A stretch of 64,000 nt of DNA from Nitrosomonas sp. GTDB lineage: Bacteria; Pseudomonadota; Gammaproteobacteria; Burkholderiales; Nitrosomonadaceae. Positions 26,851 through 35,698 of this stretch are shown in pieces. The DNA is taken from assembly GCF_021731985.1 (NCBI RefSeq), contig NZ_JAKFWH010000056.1, positions 62,001 through 126,000 of the forward strand, read 5' to 3'. Numbering within the stretch: position 1 is the first letter of the stretch; each line of letters opens with the position of its first letter. The notes beneath the pieces are model-generated. The model saw only the letters and a program-made list of their open reading frames with translations, had not been told where the DNA came from and made no database searches. A program made the translations under genes and the position numbers.

Positions 26851-28104
26851 ATGGTTAATTCCAATCGCGTTGATTTAGGCGAAGCAACGCTCGCCATTTC
26901 TGATGCGGTCGACTTGGTCGGCATCAATGTTCTCCAACATGGAAAACGTGTCGCATTTATGGCTTTGGAAACTGCTCGTGCCTTTGGAATCGAGGAATCA
27001 TGGCAGCGCGAATTGTTTCGTGCCGCATTAATTCACGACTGCGGCGTCTCCTCCTCGGAAACACACAAGCGACTCGTTAATGAACTTGACTGGGCCGGAT
27101 CACGTGAGCATTGCGAACGTGGTTACAAATTGATGCATGATTTCGAGCCTTTTGCCAATTTGGCAGAACTAATCCTCCACCATCATACCCACTGGGAAAG
27201 CCCTCTTCGACAAGCGATAAAACCTGAGATATTCCTTCTCTCAAACTTGATTCATCTCGCTGACCGTGTCGATGCACTCGTCACTCAGCACCAGAATTCC
27301 GACCTGCTCCTCGCCCGCAAACCAATCCTCACTTGCATAATGGCTCTTTCAGGAAGCTTCTTCGACCCAGCCCTGGTGAAGGCGTTCCTGGAAACGTCTG
27401 CCAGTGAGGCGTTTTGGCTCACACTGGAGTCGCATCATCTCGAGCGGCAAATCCATGAGACCGTTTTGCATTTTGCCGATACTCGCGAGCTAACCAGTGC
27501 AGAACTTATGCAACTGGCCAAAATCTTTGCTCGAATCGTAGACGACAAAAGCAGATTCACAGCCGAACACTCAATCGGAGTATCCCGTCTGTCGCGCCTT
27601 CTTGGGCAACTCTCTGGATTACCCGATAAGGATTGCGAACTACTGGAAATCGCCGGACTCCTTCATGACATTGGCAAGCTCCGCGTTCCGGACGAAGTGC
27701 TTGACAAGCCTGGACCGCTCAACGAAGCTGAATTTGCTGTAATCGAACGTCATACATTTGAGACTTGGCAAATTCTGCGGCGTGTCCGGGCCTTTGATCA
27801 TGTCGCCGAGTGGGCCTCGTTCCATCATGAATCGATTTGCGGCAATGGTTACCCTTTCCACCGGCATGACAGCGAGATCCCCATACAGGCACGGATTGTG
27901 GCCGTAGCGGATATTTTTCAAGCCATGGCACAAGATCGCCCCTATCGTCCGACAGCCGGACCGGATGGTGTTCGTGCCGTGCTTGCACGAATGACTGCTA
28001 GCGGGCACCTTGACTCCACCCTCATCGCCAGTGTTGAAGCAAACTTCGCTGCTTGCTGGGAAGCTGCAACTGGCAAAGAGTGTATTAAGACAACCGGATA
28101 TTGA
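26851..28104 (+). CDS. Tandem HD domain / HD-GYP cyclic-di-GMP phosphodiesterase
   Basis: A 417-residue cytosolic protein. Residues 22-145 form one HD domain: H30, HD at 62-63, a His cluster HHHTHWE at 110-116 and D138 in LADRVD. Residues 220-400 form a second, HD-GYP domain: H240, HDIGK at 272-276, FHHE near 324-327 and GNGYP at 331-335, then VAVADIFQAM. HD-GYP enzymes hydrolyse cyclic-di-GMP to GMP. Both HD units keep the metal ligands, which is an uncommon tandem layout. There is no receiver or membrane sensor. It begins with ATG at 26851 and is not in an evident operon. Codon use is GC-richer than its neighbours, hinting at a different history. Confidence 0.88.
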   Translation: MVNSNRVDLGEATLAISDAVDLVGINVLQHGKRVAFMALETARAFGIEESWQRELFRAALIHDCGVSSSETHKRLVNELDWAGSREHCERGYKLMHDFEPFANLAELILHHHTHWESPLRQAIKPEIFLLSNLIHLADRVDALVTQHQNSDLLLARKPILTCIMALSGSFFDPALVKAFLETSASEAFWLTLESHHLERQIHETVLHFADTRELTSAELMQLAKIFARIVDDKSRFTAEHSIGVSRLSRLLGQLSGLPDKDCELLEIAGLLHDIGKLRVPDEVLDKPGPLNEAEFAVIERHTFETWQILRRVRAFDHVAEWASFHHESICGNGYPFHRHDSEIPIQARIVAVADIFQAMAQDRPYRPTAGPDGVRAVLARMTASGHLDSTLIASVEANFAACWEAATGKECIKTTGY

Positions 28105-28225
28105 CACTGGTGTATCCAGTCAATCTTATTCTAGCAAAGGCGATCAGTTTTCAGTTAGCATCAGCGCAGAAAGATACACCCCTGTTTAATAAGCTTCATG
28201 TTTTGCTGGAAAAAGGAGAATTGAC

Positions 28226-28627
28226 ATGAACGATATCAATAAATTGGGCCTCCCCATTGTACTACTGGCAGCCTTATGGGGCGCTGTCAGCACCACCCTG
28301 AGTTTCTTTGAGATCATTAATGCGCGACGTGACATTATGTTCGAATTGATCGATAGATGCGGATACTGCACTGAACAAACACTTGGCCCGATAGAAATCT
28401 ATTTTACCAATCTCCTCCCGCTCACCATCGGAAATACCATCTTCCTTAGTTTGATCTTTTACGTGATTTTATCGATTCCACGCCACATGAAGATTGAAGA
28501 TAATACAGAAGCCAAACATTTGAAATCGGCTTGTATAATTATCGCAATACTCCCTGCTTTTGGCGTACTTGCTTTTGTTGCCGGCGGAATATTTGACATG
28601 ATTATGCTGATTCGGTCTCTTAAATAA
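28226..28627 (+). CDS. Small membrane protein, unknown
   Basis: A 133-residue protein with three or so hydrophobic helices (about 5-30, 60-88 and 105-128). AAAAGGAG lies well placed before the ATG at 28226. A CGYC pair occurs in the loop between helices (about residues 46-49), which may be structural or redox. I do not recognise the family. It overlaps the lipoprotein hydrolase gene by 1 bp (TAATG), so the two are translationally coupled, and a shared role at the membrane is plausible. Confidence 0.65.
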   Translation: MNDINKLGLPIVLLAALWGAVSTTLSFFEIINARRDIMFELIDRCGYCTEQTLGPIEIYFTNLLPLTIGNTIFLSLIFYVILSIPRHMKIEDNTEAKHLKSACIIIAILPAFGVLAFVAGGIFDMIMLIRSLK

Positions 28628-29586
28628 TGAAAAATTTCTCGACGAAAGCGCTCGCTCTTGTACTCTGGTCTGTGATTTTTAGTTTTGGTGGCTGCGCGGT
28701 CATGGACAAGAATATTCCAGGCTGGTCACAATACCGCAATCCGGATAAAGTGAATGAGCTACAGTTGGCATCCAGCAGCATTGGCGAAGGCAATCCCGTG
28801 CTGCTTATCCATGGCTTCGGTGCCAGCAGCTATAGTTGGCGGCATATTATTGCACCCCTGGCTCAGAAATATCGCGTAATCACCATTGATCTGAAAGGCT
28901 TTGGTGAATCACCCAAACCACGTGATGACTTATATTCCGTTTACGAACAGGCCAGATTGGTAAGGAATTTCATTCTCGAAAACGACCTGCAGAATGTCCA
29001 CATTATTGGACATTCCTACGGTGGTGGCGTGGCTCTGGTTACTTCAGTATATTTGGCAGCATCGCATCCGAATCTACAGAACAGCCTAGTATTGATGGAT
29101 AGCATTGCCTATCCACAGGATCTTCCGGATTTCGTAGAGGTGCTTGCTACGCCCGGACTCGGGCCGCTGATAATTTACGCGATTCCGAACACGATACAGG
29201 TGAAAAGCTTGCTAAAGAAAGTGTATTTTAATGATGCACTAATTCCGCAAAGCGCCATAGATCACTATGCTGGCAATCTGGACAAACCCAATGCAAAATA
29301 CGCGACACTAACCACTGCACGACAGATGCTGCCTACAGATCTGCAACAATTCTCGAACAATTATGCCAGCTTGACTATCCCCACTTTAATTATTTGGAGC
29401 AAGGATGATGAAATTGTACCGCTGGAAATTGGTGAACGCCTGCATGCGGATCTTCCCAATTCAAAAATGGTTGTTCTCAATGATGTCGGTCACGCAATTC
29501 AAGAAGAGCAGCCGTCACTCTTACTTCCGTATTTGCAACAATTTCTGGATGCAGGAACGCACCGCACCGCTCCAAACAGCAAATAA
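28627..29586 (+). CDS. Lipoprotein alpha/beta hydrolase
   Basis: A 319-residue alpha/beta-fold hydrolase with a lipoprotein-type signal (VIFSFGGCAVM, cysteine at about 23). The oxyanion segment is LLIHGFGASSYSWR, the nucleophile elbow GHSYGGG, the acid is in LIIWSKDDEIVPLE and the histidine is in LNDVGHAIQEEQP. The catalytic triad is therefore complete. It resembles epoxide hydrolase/haloperoxidase-type enzymes (TAAD-like), but the substrate cannot be named. It is coupled by a 1-bp overlap to the small membrane protein upstream. Confidence 0.85.
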   Translation: MKNFSTKALALVLWSVIFSFGGCAVMDKNIPGWSQYRNPDKVNELQLASSSIGEGNPVLLIHGFGASSYSWRHIIAPLAQKYRVITIDLKGFGESPKPRDDLYSVYEQARLVRNFILENDLQNVHIIGHSYGGGVALVTSVYLAASHPNLQNSLVLMDSIAYPQDLPDFVEVLATPGLGPLIIYAIPNTIQVKSLLKKVYFNDALIPQSAIDHYAGNLDKPNAKYATLTTARQMLPTDLQQFSNNYASLTIPTLIIWSKDDEIVPLEIGERLHADLPNSKMVVLNDVGHAIQEEQPSLLLPYLQQFLDAGTHRTAPNSK

Positions 29587-29858
29587 CAGACCTTATTGCA
29601 GAAAAATCCGAGACGCAAATCCAGAGATCAAATACAAGCCCGGATAGTTCTCTGGCTCTGAACAAGAATAAATATAATATTTGACAACCTAAGAGGCGTT
29701 CAGTACATTCAGTCTTGTTCTAGCGAAAAGGTTATTTATCTTCCCTAGCGCATTTTCTTGACATTTTTGACTTAAAATTTGGTGCTTTAAAACCATCGTT
29801 GAGTTATTGGATCGTTGATCCGGGTTTGAAGTGATAGCACTTCTTCATGGAGATTATT

Positions 29859-30368
29859 ATGGCGCGACATAGTGTGATTGCAATAGCAGCATCTTTACTT
29901 TTACTCCCTGCTTCTGTTTTCGCCGCTGGATATGGTGCAGCAGGTTGTGGACTGGGTTCTATTGTTATCGGATCGAAACCAGGTGTAGAGCAAGTCTTCG
30001 CTGCAACAACCAATGGAACATCAGGGTCTCAGACTTTTGGAATTACATCCGGGACTTCAAACTGTGGTGATCATGGATTAATAAATATGAGTAAAGAGCG
30101 TGAAGTTTTCGCACAAGAAAACTACACCAGTTTGGTTAAAGAAATGGCGCAAGGTAAAGGTGAAAATCTATATACCCTGGCCAGCTTATATCAGTGCCCC
30201 GCCGAAAGTCATCAAGAATTCGGTAAAATGGTTCAGCAGAAATTCGATCATTTAGTAGCGAACGATCGAACAACTTCAGCTGAATTATTGACTCAGCTTG
30301 ATAATCAACTCACGCATCACCCGAAACTTGCAAAATCCTGCAATATCAAGCTCTCTGCATTAAATTAA
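29859..30368 (+). CDS. DUF3015 family exported protein
   Basis: A 169-residue protein with a clear signal peptide (residues 1-22, ending VFAAG). The mature part has GYGAAGCGLGSIVIG and a TSGTSNCGD pair of cysteines and glycine blocks that mark DUF3015. The downstream half is helical (YTSLVKEMAQGKGENLYTLASLYQCP). The function is unknown; family members are periplasmic or outer-membrane associated. I took ATG 29859, preceded by GGAG at 6 nt spacing; the ATG at 29847 lacks this. It is followed by a hairpin (30381-30410) and then the DUF4105 gene. Confidence 0.85.
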   Translation: MARHSVIAIAASLLLLPASVFAAGYGAAGCGLGSIVIGSKPGVEQVFAATTNGTSGSQTFGITSGTSNCGDHGLINMSKEREVFAQENYTSLVKEMAQGKGENLYTLASLYQCPAESHQEFGKMVQQKFDHLVANDRTTSAELLTQLDNQLTHHPKLAKSCNIKLSALN

Positions 30369-30380
30369 GTAAAAATGGCA

Positions 30381-30410
30381 AACGGATATAGGTGAAAGCC
30401 TGTATCCGTT
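30381..30410 (+). terminator. Stem-loop after DUF3015 gene
   Basis: AACGGATATA (30381-30390) pairs with TGTATCCGTT (30401-30410), with one G-U pair, around a 10-nt loop. The T-rich tail is weak, so termination efficiency is uncertain. Confidence 0.5.
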
Positions 30411-30441
30411 TCGATATTATTATCACCTCTATGGTTCCTTT

Positions 30442-32358
30442 GTGCAGCTTGCCTGTCTTGTAGCTGGGTTACTTCTCTGCTTTTGCTTATTTCCTGCCGC
30501 TGCTCATTCAAAATATCAAGACACTACTGATTATCTAGCTGAATTACAACAGCAAGCCAGGCAAAATAACCTTGCCGGTGAACGTACCTGGCACCTGCTT
30601 TTAAAATACAACAAAAGATTCCTGGGCGGCATGATCAGTGAAGCCGATGGCATGGAGTTTTTTAATTCTCCGCAAGGGAAAACTGATCCGGAATCAGAGC
30701 TGGCAGCGACGCTAGCCAGCTTCTTTGTCCCGCTAACCGAGATTACAGAAGGCAAAGAGCATCCGCAGTGCAACTTTCCCGCCCGCTTCAAATGGTTGAA
30801 TCAACAATTAGCATTCGATCCCCAGCGCCTGGAAATACAAACATGTGACCGGCTCGACCGCTGGCTAACAGCTTTAGATCCCGTCGGGGTCACATTGGTA
30901 TTTGCATCTTATTTCATGAATAATCCGGCATCCATGTTTGGGCATACCCTGATACGCATCGACAGCCGGAGAACGAGCAGTGGTAATAATTTAATGAACT
31001 ATGGCGCAAATTATGCCGCGATCCCGGATACGGATAATGGATTTCTTTATGCGCTGAAGGGATTAATAGGCTCATTCCAGGGTCGCTTTGCAATTTTCCC
31101 TTATTACACCAAGGTGCAGGAATACAACAATTGGGAAAGCCGCGATCTTTGGGAGTATGAACTTAAGTTTAACCAAGATCAGCTGAATATGATGCTTCTC
31201 CACTTATGGGAATTGGGCGGAACCTATTTTGATTATTATTATTTCCAAGAAAATTGCTCATACCATGTACTTTCTTTGTTAGAGATCGCCAATCCCAATC
31301 TTCGATTGAAAGATTCGTTCTTTTTTAGTGTTATACCGGCTGATACGGTAAAAGTCGTGATGGCGCAGGAAGGATTGGTAAAACAGGTCGTGTACCGGCC
31401 CGCGGTGCTCAACCAGATGAATCATAAGCGCTTCAAGATGATCGATGATGAGAAGCGGATATTACAAGGCATCATCAAAGGGGAAATCTCACCAGAAAGC
31501 ACTTCCTTCGGTAACCTTTCCACTCGATCACAGGCCCTTTTGTTGAATGCCTACATGGATTATCTACAGTATCAGAGCATGCAGGAAAAGAGTGACAAAG
31601 AAATAAAAATTCCGCATTCAATTCTGCTAGCCAGAAGCCGTCTGCAGGTTACCGATGAAGAGAATGGTGAAATTACGCGCTTCTCCAACCCGCCACACCA
31701 AGGCCACGGCACGGATCGCTTTCGCTTCGGGATGGGACTCAATTCCCATGAATCTTTCATAGAATTAGCTTATCGCCCGGCTTACCACGATTTAATGGCC
31801 AAAGATGTGGGGTACGACAAAAACTCGGAAATCATTTTTATGGACTTTAAGCTCCGCTATTACTTAGAATCCGAGCGGTTAAGGCTAGATCAGGCAAAAA
31901 TTCTTTCTATTACATCGTTTAATCCCTACGACCCCTTGTTTACCAAACTCTCCTGGCGCGCCGATCTGGAGATCGACACACTGAGAGACCACGACTGTAA
32001 TTATTGTAATTCCATCAAAAGCAGTTATGGCAGAGGTATTTCCTATCGGCCGGATTTTTTCTCGCCCCTTCTATTATTTTCTTTTGTTGATCTAAAAACA
32101 GAATTTTCCAGTCATTTGAAAGAAAATTATCGTTTAGGCGGCGATGTTGAAGTGGGCGCGTTTTACAACATTTCTGAAAATCTGAGAATCAAACTTGCTG
32201 CCAGTTATCAGGTTTATATTCTGGGTGAAAATAAGCGCTTTTTCACTTCTCATTTTATAACCCGCTATGCCCTATCACAAGATCTTGATCTAAGGCTGGA
32301 ATTAAATCGCTATGATCATAATAATGAAGGAATATTTTCAATCAATTATTTCTTTTAA
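30442..32358 (+). CDS. DUF4105 family exported protein
   Basis: A 638-residue exported protein starting at a GTG, with signal peptide 1-20 (LVAGLLLCFCLFPAAAHS). The DUF4105 core is recognisable by YFMNNPASMFGHTLIRI, MNYGANYAAIPDTDNGFLYALKGLIGSFQGRFAIFPYYTKVQEYNNWESRDLWEYEL (split here between residues 175 and 250) and YYYFQENCSYHVLSLLEIA. The conserved Cys/His look of this domain has been compared to NlpC/P60- or papain-like folds, but activity is unproven. The C-terminal half (about 420-638) is beta-rich with aromatic ends and terminates in F, the style of an outer-membrane strand. The family is common in gamma- and betaproteobacteria. Confidence 0.85.
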   Translation: MQLACLVAGLLLCFCLFPAAAHSKYQDTTDYLAELQQQARQNNLAGERTWHLLLKYNKRFLGGMISEADGMEFFNSPQGKTDPESELAATLASFFVPLTEITEGKEHPQCNFPARFKWLNQQLAFDPQRLEIQTCDRLDRWLTALDPVGVTLVFASYFMNNPASMFGHTLIRIDSRRTSSGNNLMNYGANYAAIPDTDNGFLYALKGLIGSFQGRFAIFPYYTKVQEYNNWESRDLWEYELKFNQDQLNMMLLHLWELGGTYFDYYYFQENCSYHVLSLLEIANPNLRLKDSFFFSVIPADTVKVVMAQEGLVKQVVYRPAVLNQMNHKRFKMIDDEKRILQGIIKGEISPESTSFGNLSTRSQALLLNAYMDYLQYQSMQEKSDKEIKIPHSILLARSRLQVTDEENGEITRFSNPPHQGHGTDRFRFGMGLNSHESFIELAYRPAYHDLMAKDVGYDKNSEIIFMDFKLRYYLESERLRLDQAKILSITSFNPYDPLFTKLSWRADLEIDTLRDHDCNYCNSIKSSYGRGISYRPDFFSPLLLFSFVDLKTEFSSHLKENYRLGGDVEVGAFYNISENLRIKLAASYQVYILGENKRFFTSHFITRYALSQDLDLRLELNRYDHNNEGIFSINYFF

Positions 32359-32384
32359 GTTGCCAAATCTAATTTGGGGTTTTC

Positions 32385-33236
32385 CTAAGGCGTATCGAGA
32401 TTTTCTAGAAATAATAAAAACGCATCACGATATTTGCGATCGTGCCGCCAAAACACATCTGTATGCGTTCCATCCGGAATTCTCCAGAAGGTTTTCGGTT
32501 CAGCCAATTGTTCAAAAACCTTTTCACCCAGCTCAGGCTCAACAACAGCATCTTTTTGCCCATGGATAACAAGAACAGGAATGGGTGAAATAGATTTCAA
32601 ATTTGCTGGCGCCCACTGATCGCTTAATAAAGCATAGCTGAGTGGTTGCATCGGCCAAGTAAACCAATTGTGAGACAGCTTAACTCTGGCAATGCGCTGA
32701 AAAGACTCAAAGGTACTGTCCACAACAACGAGCTTTAAATTAACCTCAGATTTCTTATCGATCACCGTGCGTAGCGCAACAATACCCCCCATACTTTGAC
32801 CATAGATAATAATGGGACCATCTCGAGATTTATTTTTAACCACCCAATCCAATGCCGCGTAACCCGACTCCAAACAACTTTTAGGGCTAGGTTCTCCTTC
32901 AGATAGCCCATATCCAGGATAATCAAAAATAAATAAGTTATACCCTTCAGCGGTAATCCAGGCCAAATGCAAGTAGTGGGAAGTTAAGTTCTCAGCATTG
33001 CCATGAAAAAAAATAATCGTTGCCTTTGCCGGAGATTCTTTTGCAGGAAACCACCAGCCATGAAGCTTTCTTTGGGCGTTATCGATGAAATAGATATCCT
33101 CAGGAGCATATCCCACGGCTTTAGGATCGTAGTACAAATGTTCTTTATTGGGATAATAGAAAACACTTGAACAACTGCTGAGTAAAAATACGCCAGGAAT
33201 AATCAGAAAAAACAGTCGAGTAAATACTCTTTTCAT
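32385..33236 (-). CDS. Lipoprotein alpha/beta hydrolase (BEM46-like)
   Basis: A 283-residue lipoprotein (ATG at 33236; signal MKRVFTRLFFLIIPGVFLLSSCSS, lipobox LSSC). The hydrolase fold has IIFFHGNAENLTSH (oxyanion loop), FDYPGYGLSEG, the nucleophile elbow IYGQSMGG, LVIHGQKDAVVEPELG (acid) and DGTHTDVFW (histidine). It belongs to the BEM46/YfhR-like group, whose substrates are unknown. The longer frame to 33272 would put the signal peptide internal, so I rejected it. It converges with the DUF4105 gene, 26 bp apart. Confidence 0.87.
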   Translation of the reverse strand: MKRVFTRLFFLIIPGVFLLSSCSSVFYYPNKEHLYYDPKAVGYAPEDIYFIDNAQRKLHGWWFPAKESPAKATIIFFHGNAENLTSHYLHLAWITAEGYNLFIFDYPGYGLSEGEPSPKSCLESGYAALDWVVKNKSRDGPIIIYGQSMGGIVALRTVIDKKSEVNLKLVVVDSTFESFQRIARVKLSHNWFTWPMQPLSYALLSDQWAPANLKSISPIPVLVIHGQKDAVVEPELGEKVFEQLAEPKTFWRIPDGTHTDVFWRHDRKYRDAFLLFLENLDTP

Positions 33237-33371
33237 AGAGACCCCAGGTATTCTGAGTTTGATGCAAGCCAATCACTTAGTTGATAACAAACCCGATGAG
33301 ATCTGGAAGCAATAAAATATACACAACCGTTAGGAAAACCGACATCCGGATACCGCGTAGTACGATGCCCG

Positions 33372-33400
33372 TCAAAAGAAACCCCACCAAGGTGGGGTTA
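33372..33400 (-). terminator. Rho-independent terminator of the PEP-CTERM gene
   Basis: A perfect 9-bp GC-rich stem, AACCCCACC with GGTGGGGTT (33380-33399), has a tiny loop and, read on the minus strand, is followed by TTTCTTTT. It lies about 30 bp after the stop of the minus-strand PEP-CTERM gene. Confidence 0.9.
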
Positions 33401-33428
33401 TAAGTTCAAAGCAGCATGCGGGTTTGGA

Positions 33429-34463
33429 TCATGTGGTAATGTTTTGTTTTTTCCGGCGTCGAGCTGCCCACCCAACAACACCTAACCCAACACCCATTAG
33501 CATGTAAGTTTGCGGCTCTGGTACCGGAGTGACGCTAGAAACATCTCCTGTGATATAAAGGCTCGCAAAGAAGATATTGTCGTCTGCTGTTGCGTTCTGA
33601 GTAAATATATTGAACGATGTATCGCCTGTGTGGAGAAATGAGCTCAAATCGTAAAGCTCATCATCAGAGCCATAACCAACATTATTGGACGGATCGTCTC
33701 CCAATCCACCAACCGTGATCAAAGAACCGTCTGACCCGATAAGTCCGTCGTTGTTCCCGCCAGCTGTCGTAGTCAAGTTTGTACCATTAACATCAATGGT
33801 CGACTGTTGGCCGCAACAGCTGAACGAAATTCCCAATCCCAATTGTGCTGCAAAACCGGAAGCACTCGGGTCCGACAAAGGCGTGCTTAGGTTGACCGCA
33901 AAGGTTTCTCCACCCGTGTTTTGTCCGCCGTCCAACAGTGCAACACTACCAACGGGTAAACTGGCATCAGAGTATACGATCGCAAGTACTTCACCATCAA
34001 TGAAATTATTCAGACTGCCTTCGCTGACATCCCATGAAAAGTTATTGGTTCCTGAACCACTAACCAACGACTGCACAACCGTAGTTACGTCAGCACGAGC
34101 CGTATACCATTGACCAATATCAGGACGCGGTGTGCTCACGGCACCTACAAGTGTGTCGAAGTTATTGATCGTGTTTCCGCCCAGCGTAATCCCTGCGCTA
34201 TTATAGGCCGCTAGAGTCGTCGGGCTATCTGAGTACCACGGATAGGGTGTCCCTGCACTGTACAAATAGGCCTGAAGTATGGTCGCGCCCACTGGAATAT
34301 TGGCCTGTACCTGCCCAACCGGAGCAGAATTACTACCAATTCCATCTACGCTTAATCCGACGTTACCAGAGTAGATATTAATAGGATTCAGCGCGGCAGA
34401 AGCCGGCAATGCGCTGGCACCGATCAGCGCCGCGGTAAAAATGTGTATATATGAAATCTTCAT
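33429..34463 (-). CDS. PEP-CTERM sorted exported protein
   Basis: A 344-residue exported protein. It has an N-terminal signal peptide (about 1-24, ending LPASAAL). The body is rich in Gly/Ser/Thr/Asn and low in Cys and Lys. It ends with the sorting signal: VPEPQTY, a hydrophobic helix (MLMGVGLGVVGWA) and a basic tail (ARRRKKQ). Such proteins are recognised at the PEP motif by exosortase (EpsH/XrtA type) and put on the cell surface, usually with an exopolysaccharide system. The exosortase gene is not in the window. The long intergenic region upstream may hold the promoter. Its surface role is inferred. Confidence 0.93.
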   Translation of the reverse strand: MKISYIHIFTAALIGASALPASAALNPINIYSGNVGLSVDGIGSNSAPVGQVQANIPVGATILQAYLYSAGTPYPWYSDSPTTLAAYNSAGITLGGNTINNFDTLVGAVSTPRPDIGQWYTARADVTTVVQSLVSGSGTNNFSWDVSEGSLNNFIDGEVLAIVYSDASLPVGSVALLDGGQNTGGETFAVNLSTPLSDPSASGFAAQLGLGISFSCCGQQSTIDVNGTNLTTTAGGNNDGLIGSDGSLITVGGLGDDPSNNVGYGSDDELYDLSSFLHTGDTSFNIFTQNATADDNIFFASLYITGDVSSVTPVPEPQTYMLMGVGLGVVGWAARRRKKQNITT

Positions 34464-35060
34464 AATGACACTCCCTCAAAAAATAATTTATTGTTGCATG
34501 AATTTAAAGTATAAAAAGGCTATCACCTTTCGCTACGAACACTACTGAATAACTGATTTATTGTCAAACATTTTTTCAATCAAACAACTACTAATCTCAT
34601 GATAAATTAATACTAATAATTAAATGGTTATATGAATCCTGGCATTTCAATTTAATGGTGACTTAGTATCGAGCAATTGATTTAGCGCCAGTCCTGTCGA
34701 TACAACAGTAATCAATAGGCATTTTGCTCGATTACCCAACAATAGAAGGACAATTATTACCCAGATTAGAACGATTAAATCTATTAAGTGAGTAAGATAC
34801 TGCAACAACGAACTCAGTTTTACCAGCAATTGAACTCAGAATTTTGTGGACCTATCACCAATTGCATCGATGCAACGATCATGTGAAAATCCGCCGACAG
34901 ACTGATCCGACTGACGCCCTATTTGACAATGTGTCCCGCTACGTTATGCTATTCCGTACAGGGGCTGTTATACTTCACTGAGCGTCCAAGATCAACGCGC
35001 AATTTAACTCACTGCGTTGCAGCAAATTTCATCCTGATAATAAGAATCGAAAAATAAACC
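34464..35060. other. Intergenic region between divergent exported-protein genes
   Basis: About 600 bp with no credible gene. It separates the minus-strand PEP-CTERM gene from the plus-strand adhesin-E-like gene and should hold both promoters. It is AT-rich near the PEP-CTERM start. A 60-codon minus-strand frame at 34647-34829 has no family resemblance and I do not support it. Confidence 0.5.
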
Positions 35061-35453
35061 GTGAAAAAACTACTATTAACTTTAGCGCTGACCTTCGTGA
35101 GTACCAGTACGTTGGCTGAATGGACCAGGGTGGGCGAAAGTGAAAAAAAAGGCGGTTACACAGCTTATGCTGATTTGGCTTCTATTCGTAAGGCAGGCGA
35201 TAGGGCCAAAATGTGGGCTTTATTTGACTATAAAGTCGTGCAGAAAGTCTCTGGAGTGGACTTTTTATCTGAAAAAATCCGGCGCGAGTACGACTGCAAG
35301 GAAAAGCAGATGAGAGTTCTTGCTTACTCATTATTTGGCTGGAATATGGAGAGCGGTGAACTTATTCGTTCTTATAGCCAACCTCAGAAATGGGAAGCAG
35401 TACAGCCTGGAAGTATCGATGAAACGGAATGGAAAATAGCTTGCGGGGAATAG
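35061..35453 (+). CDS. Surface-adhesin E-like exported protein
   Basis: A 130-residue exported protein with a signal peptide (MKKLLLTLALTFVSTSTLAEW). The mature sequence begins TRVGESEKKGGYTAYADLASIRKAGDRAKMW and ends in EAVQPGSIDETEWKIACGE, the pattern of the surface-adhesin E domain family (WTRV.........Y.D..TIR..G...KMW.L.DYK). These small periplasmic or surface beta proteins are common in beta- and gammaproteobacteria. A pair of cysteines near 77 and 128 may form a disulfide. It stands alone. Confidence 0.85.
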   Translation: MKKLLLTLALTFVSTSTLAEWTRVGESEKKGGYTAYADLASIRKAGDRAKMWALFDYKVVQKVSGVDFLSEKIRREYDCKEKQMRVLAYSLFGWNMESGELIRSYSQPQKWEAVQPGSIDETEWKIACGE

Positions 35454-35698
35454 AATCTCAGCCATCCCGTAAACACAGGTATCAGTCATTGAATGCAACG
35501 TAACAGGCGCTTGCTTGTACACCACAATCTTTATTTATTCCTCACAGGCCTACAGCCGTCAGATTTCAAAGAATTACCGCTCCCGTTCTCTCCCTGAATT
35601 AAGTACGCATAAGCTGCATAAAGAAACGACATTTCTTTGAGCCTGACTATTAAAAACTGGCCCCCTTGCAAAAATCTCCTCAGAAAAGTTCTATTTTC

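Noticed and set aside
34647-34829. Minus-strand frame of 60 codons in the PEP-CTERM upstream region
   Set aside because: Hydrophobic but with no ribosome site and no recognisable motif; likely chance in AT-rich sequence.
35061-35453. A plus-strand lipoprotein reading of the adhesin-E-like gene
   Set aside because: The signal ends TLAEW without a cysteine at the cleavage site, so it is a plain signal peptide.
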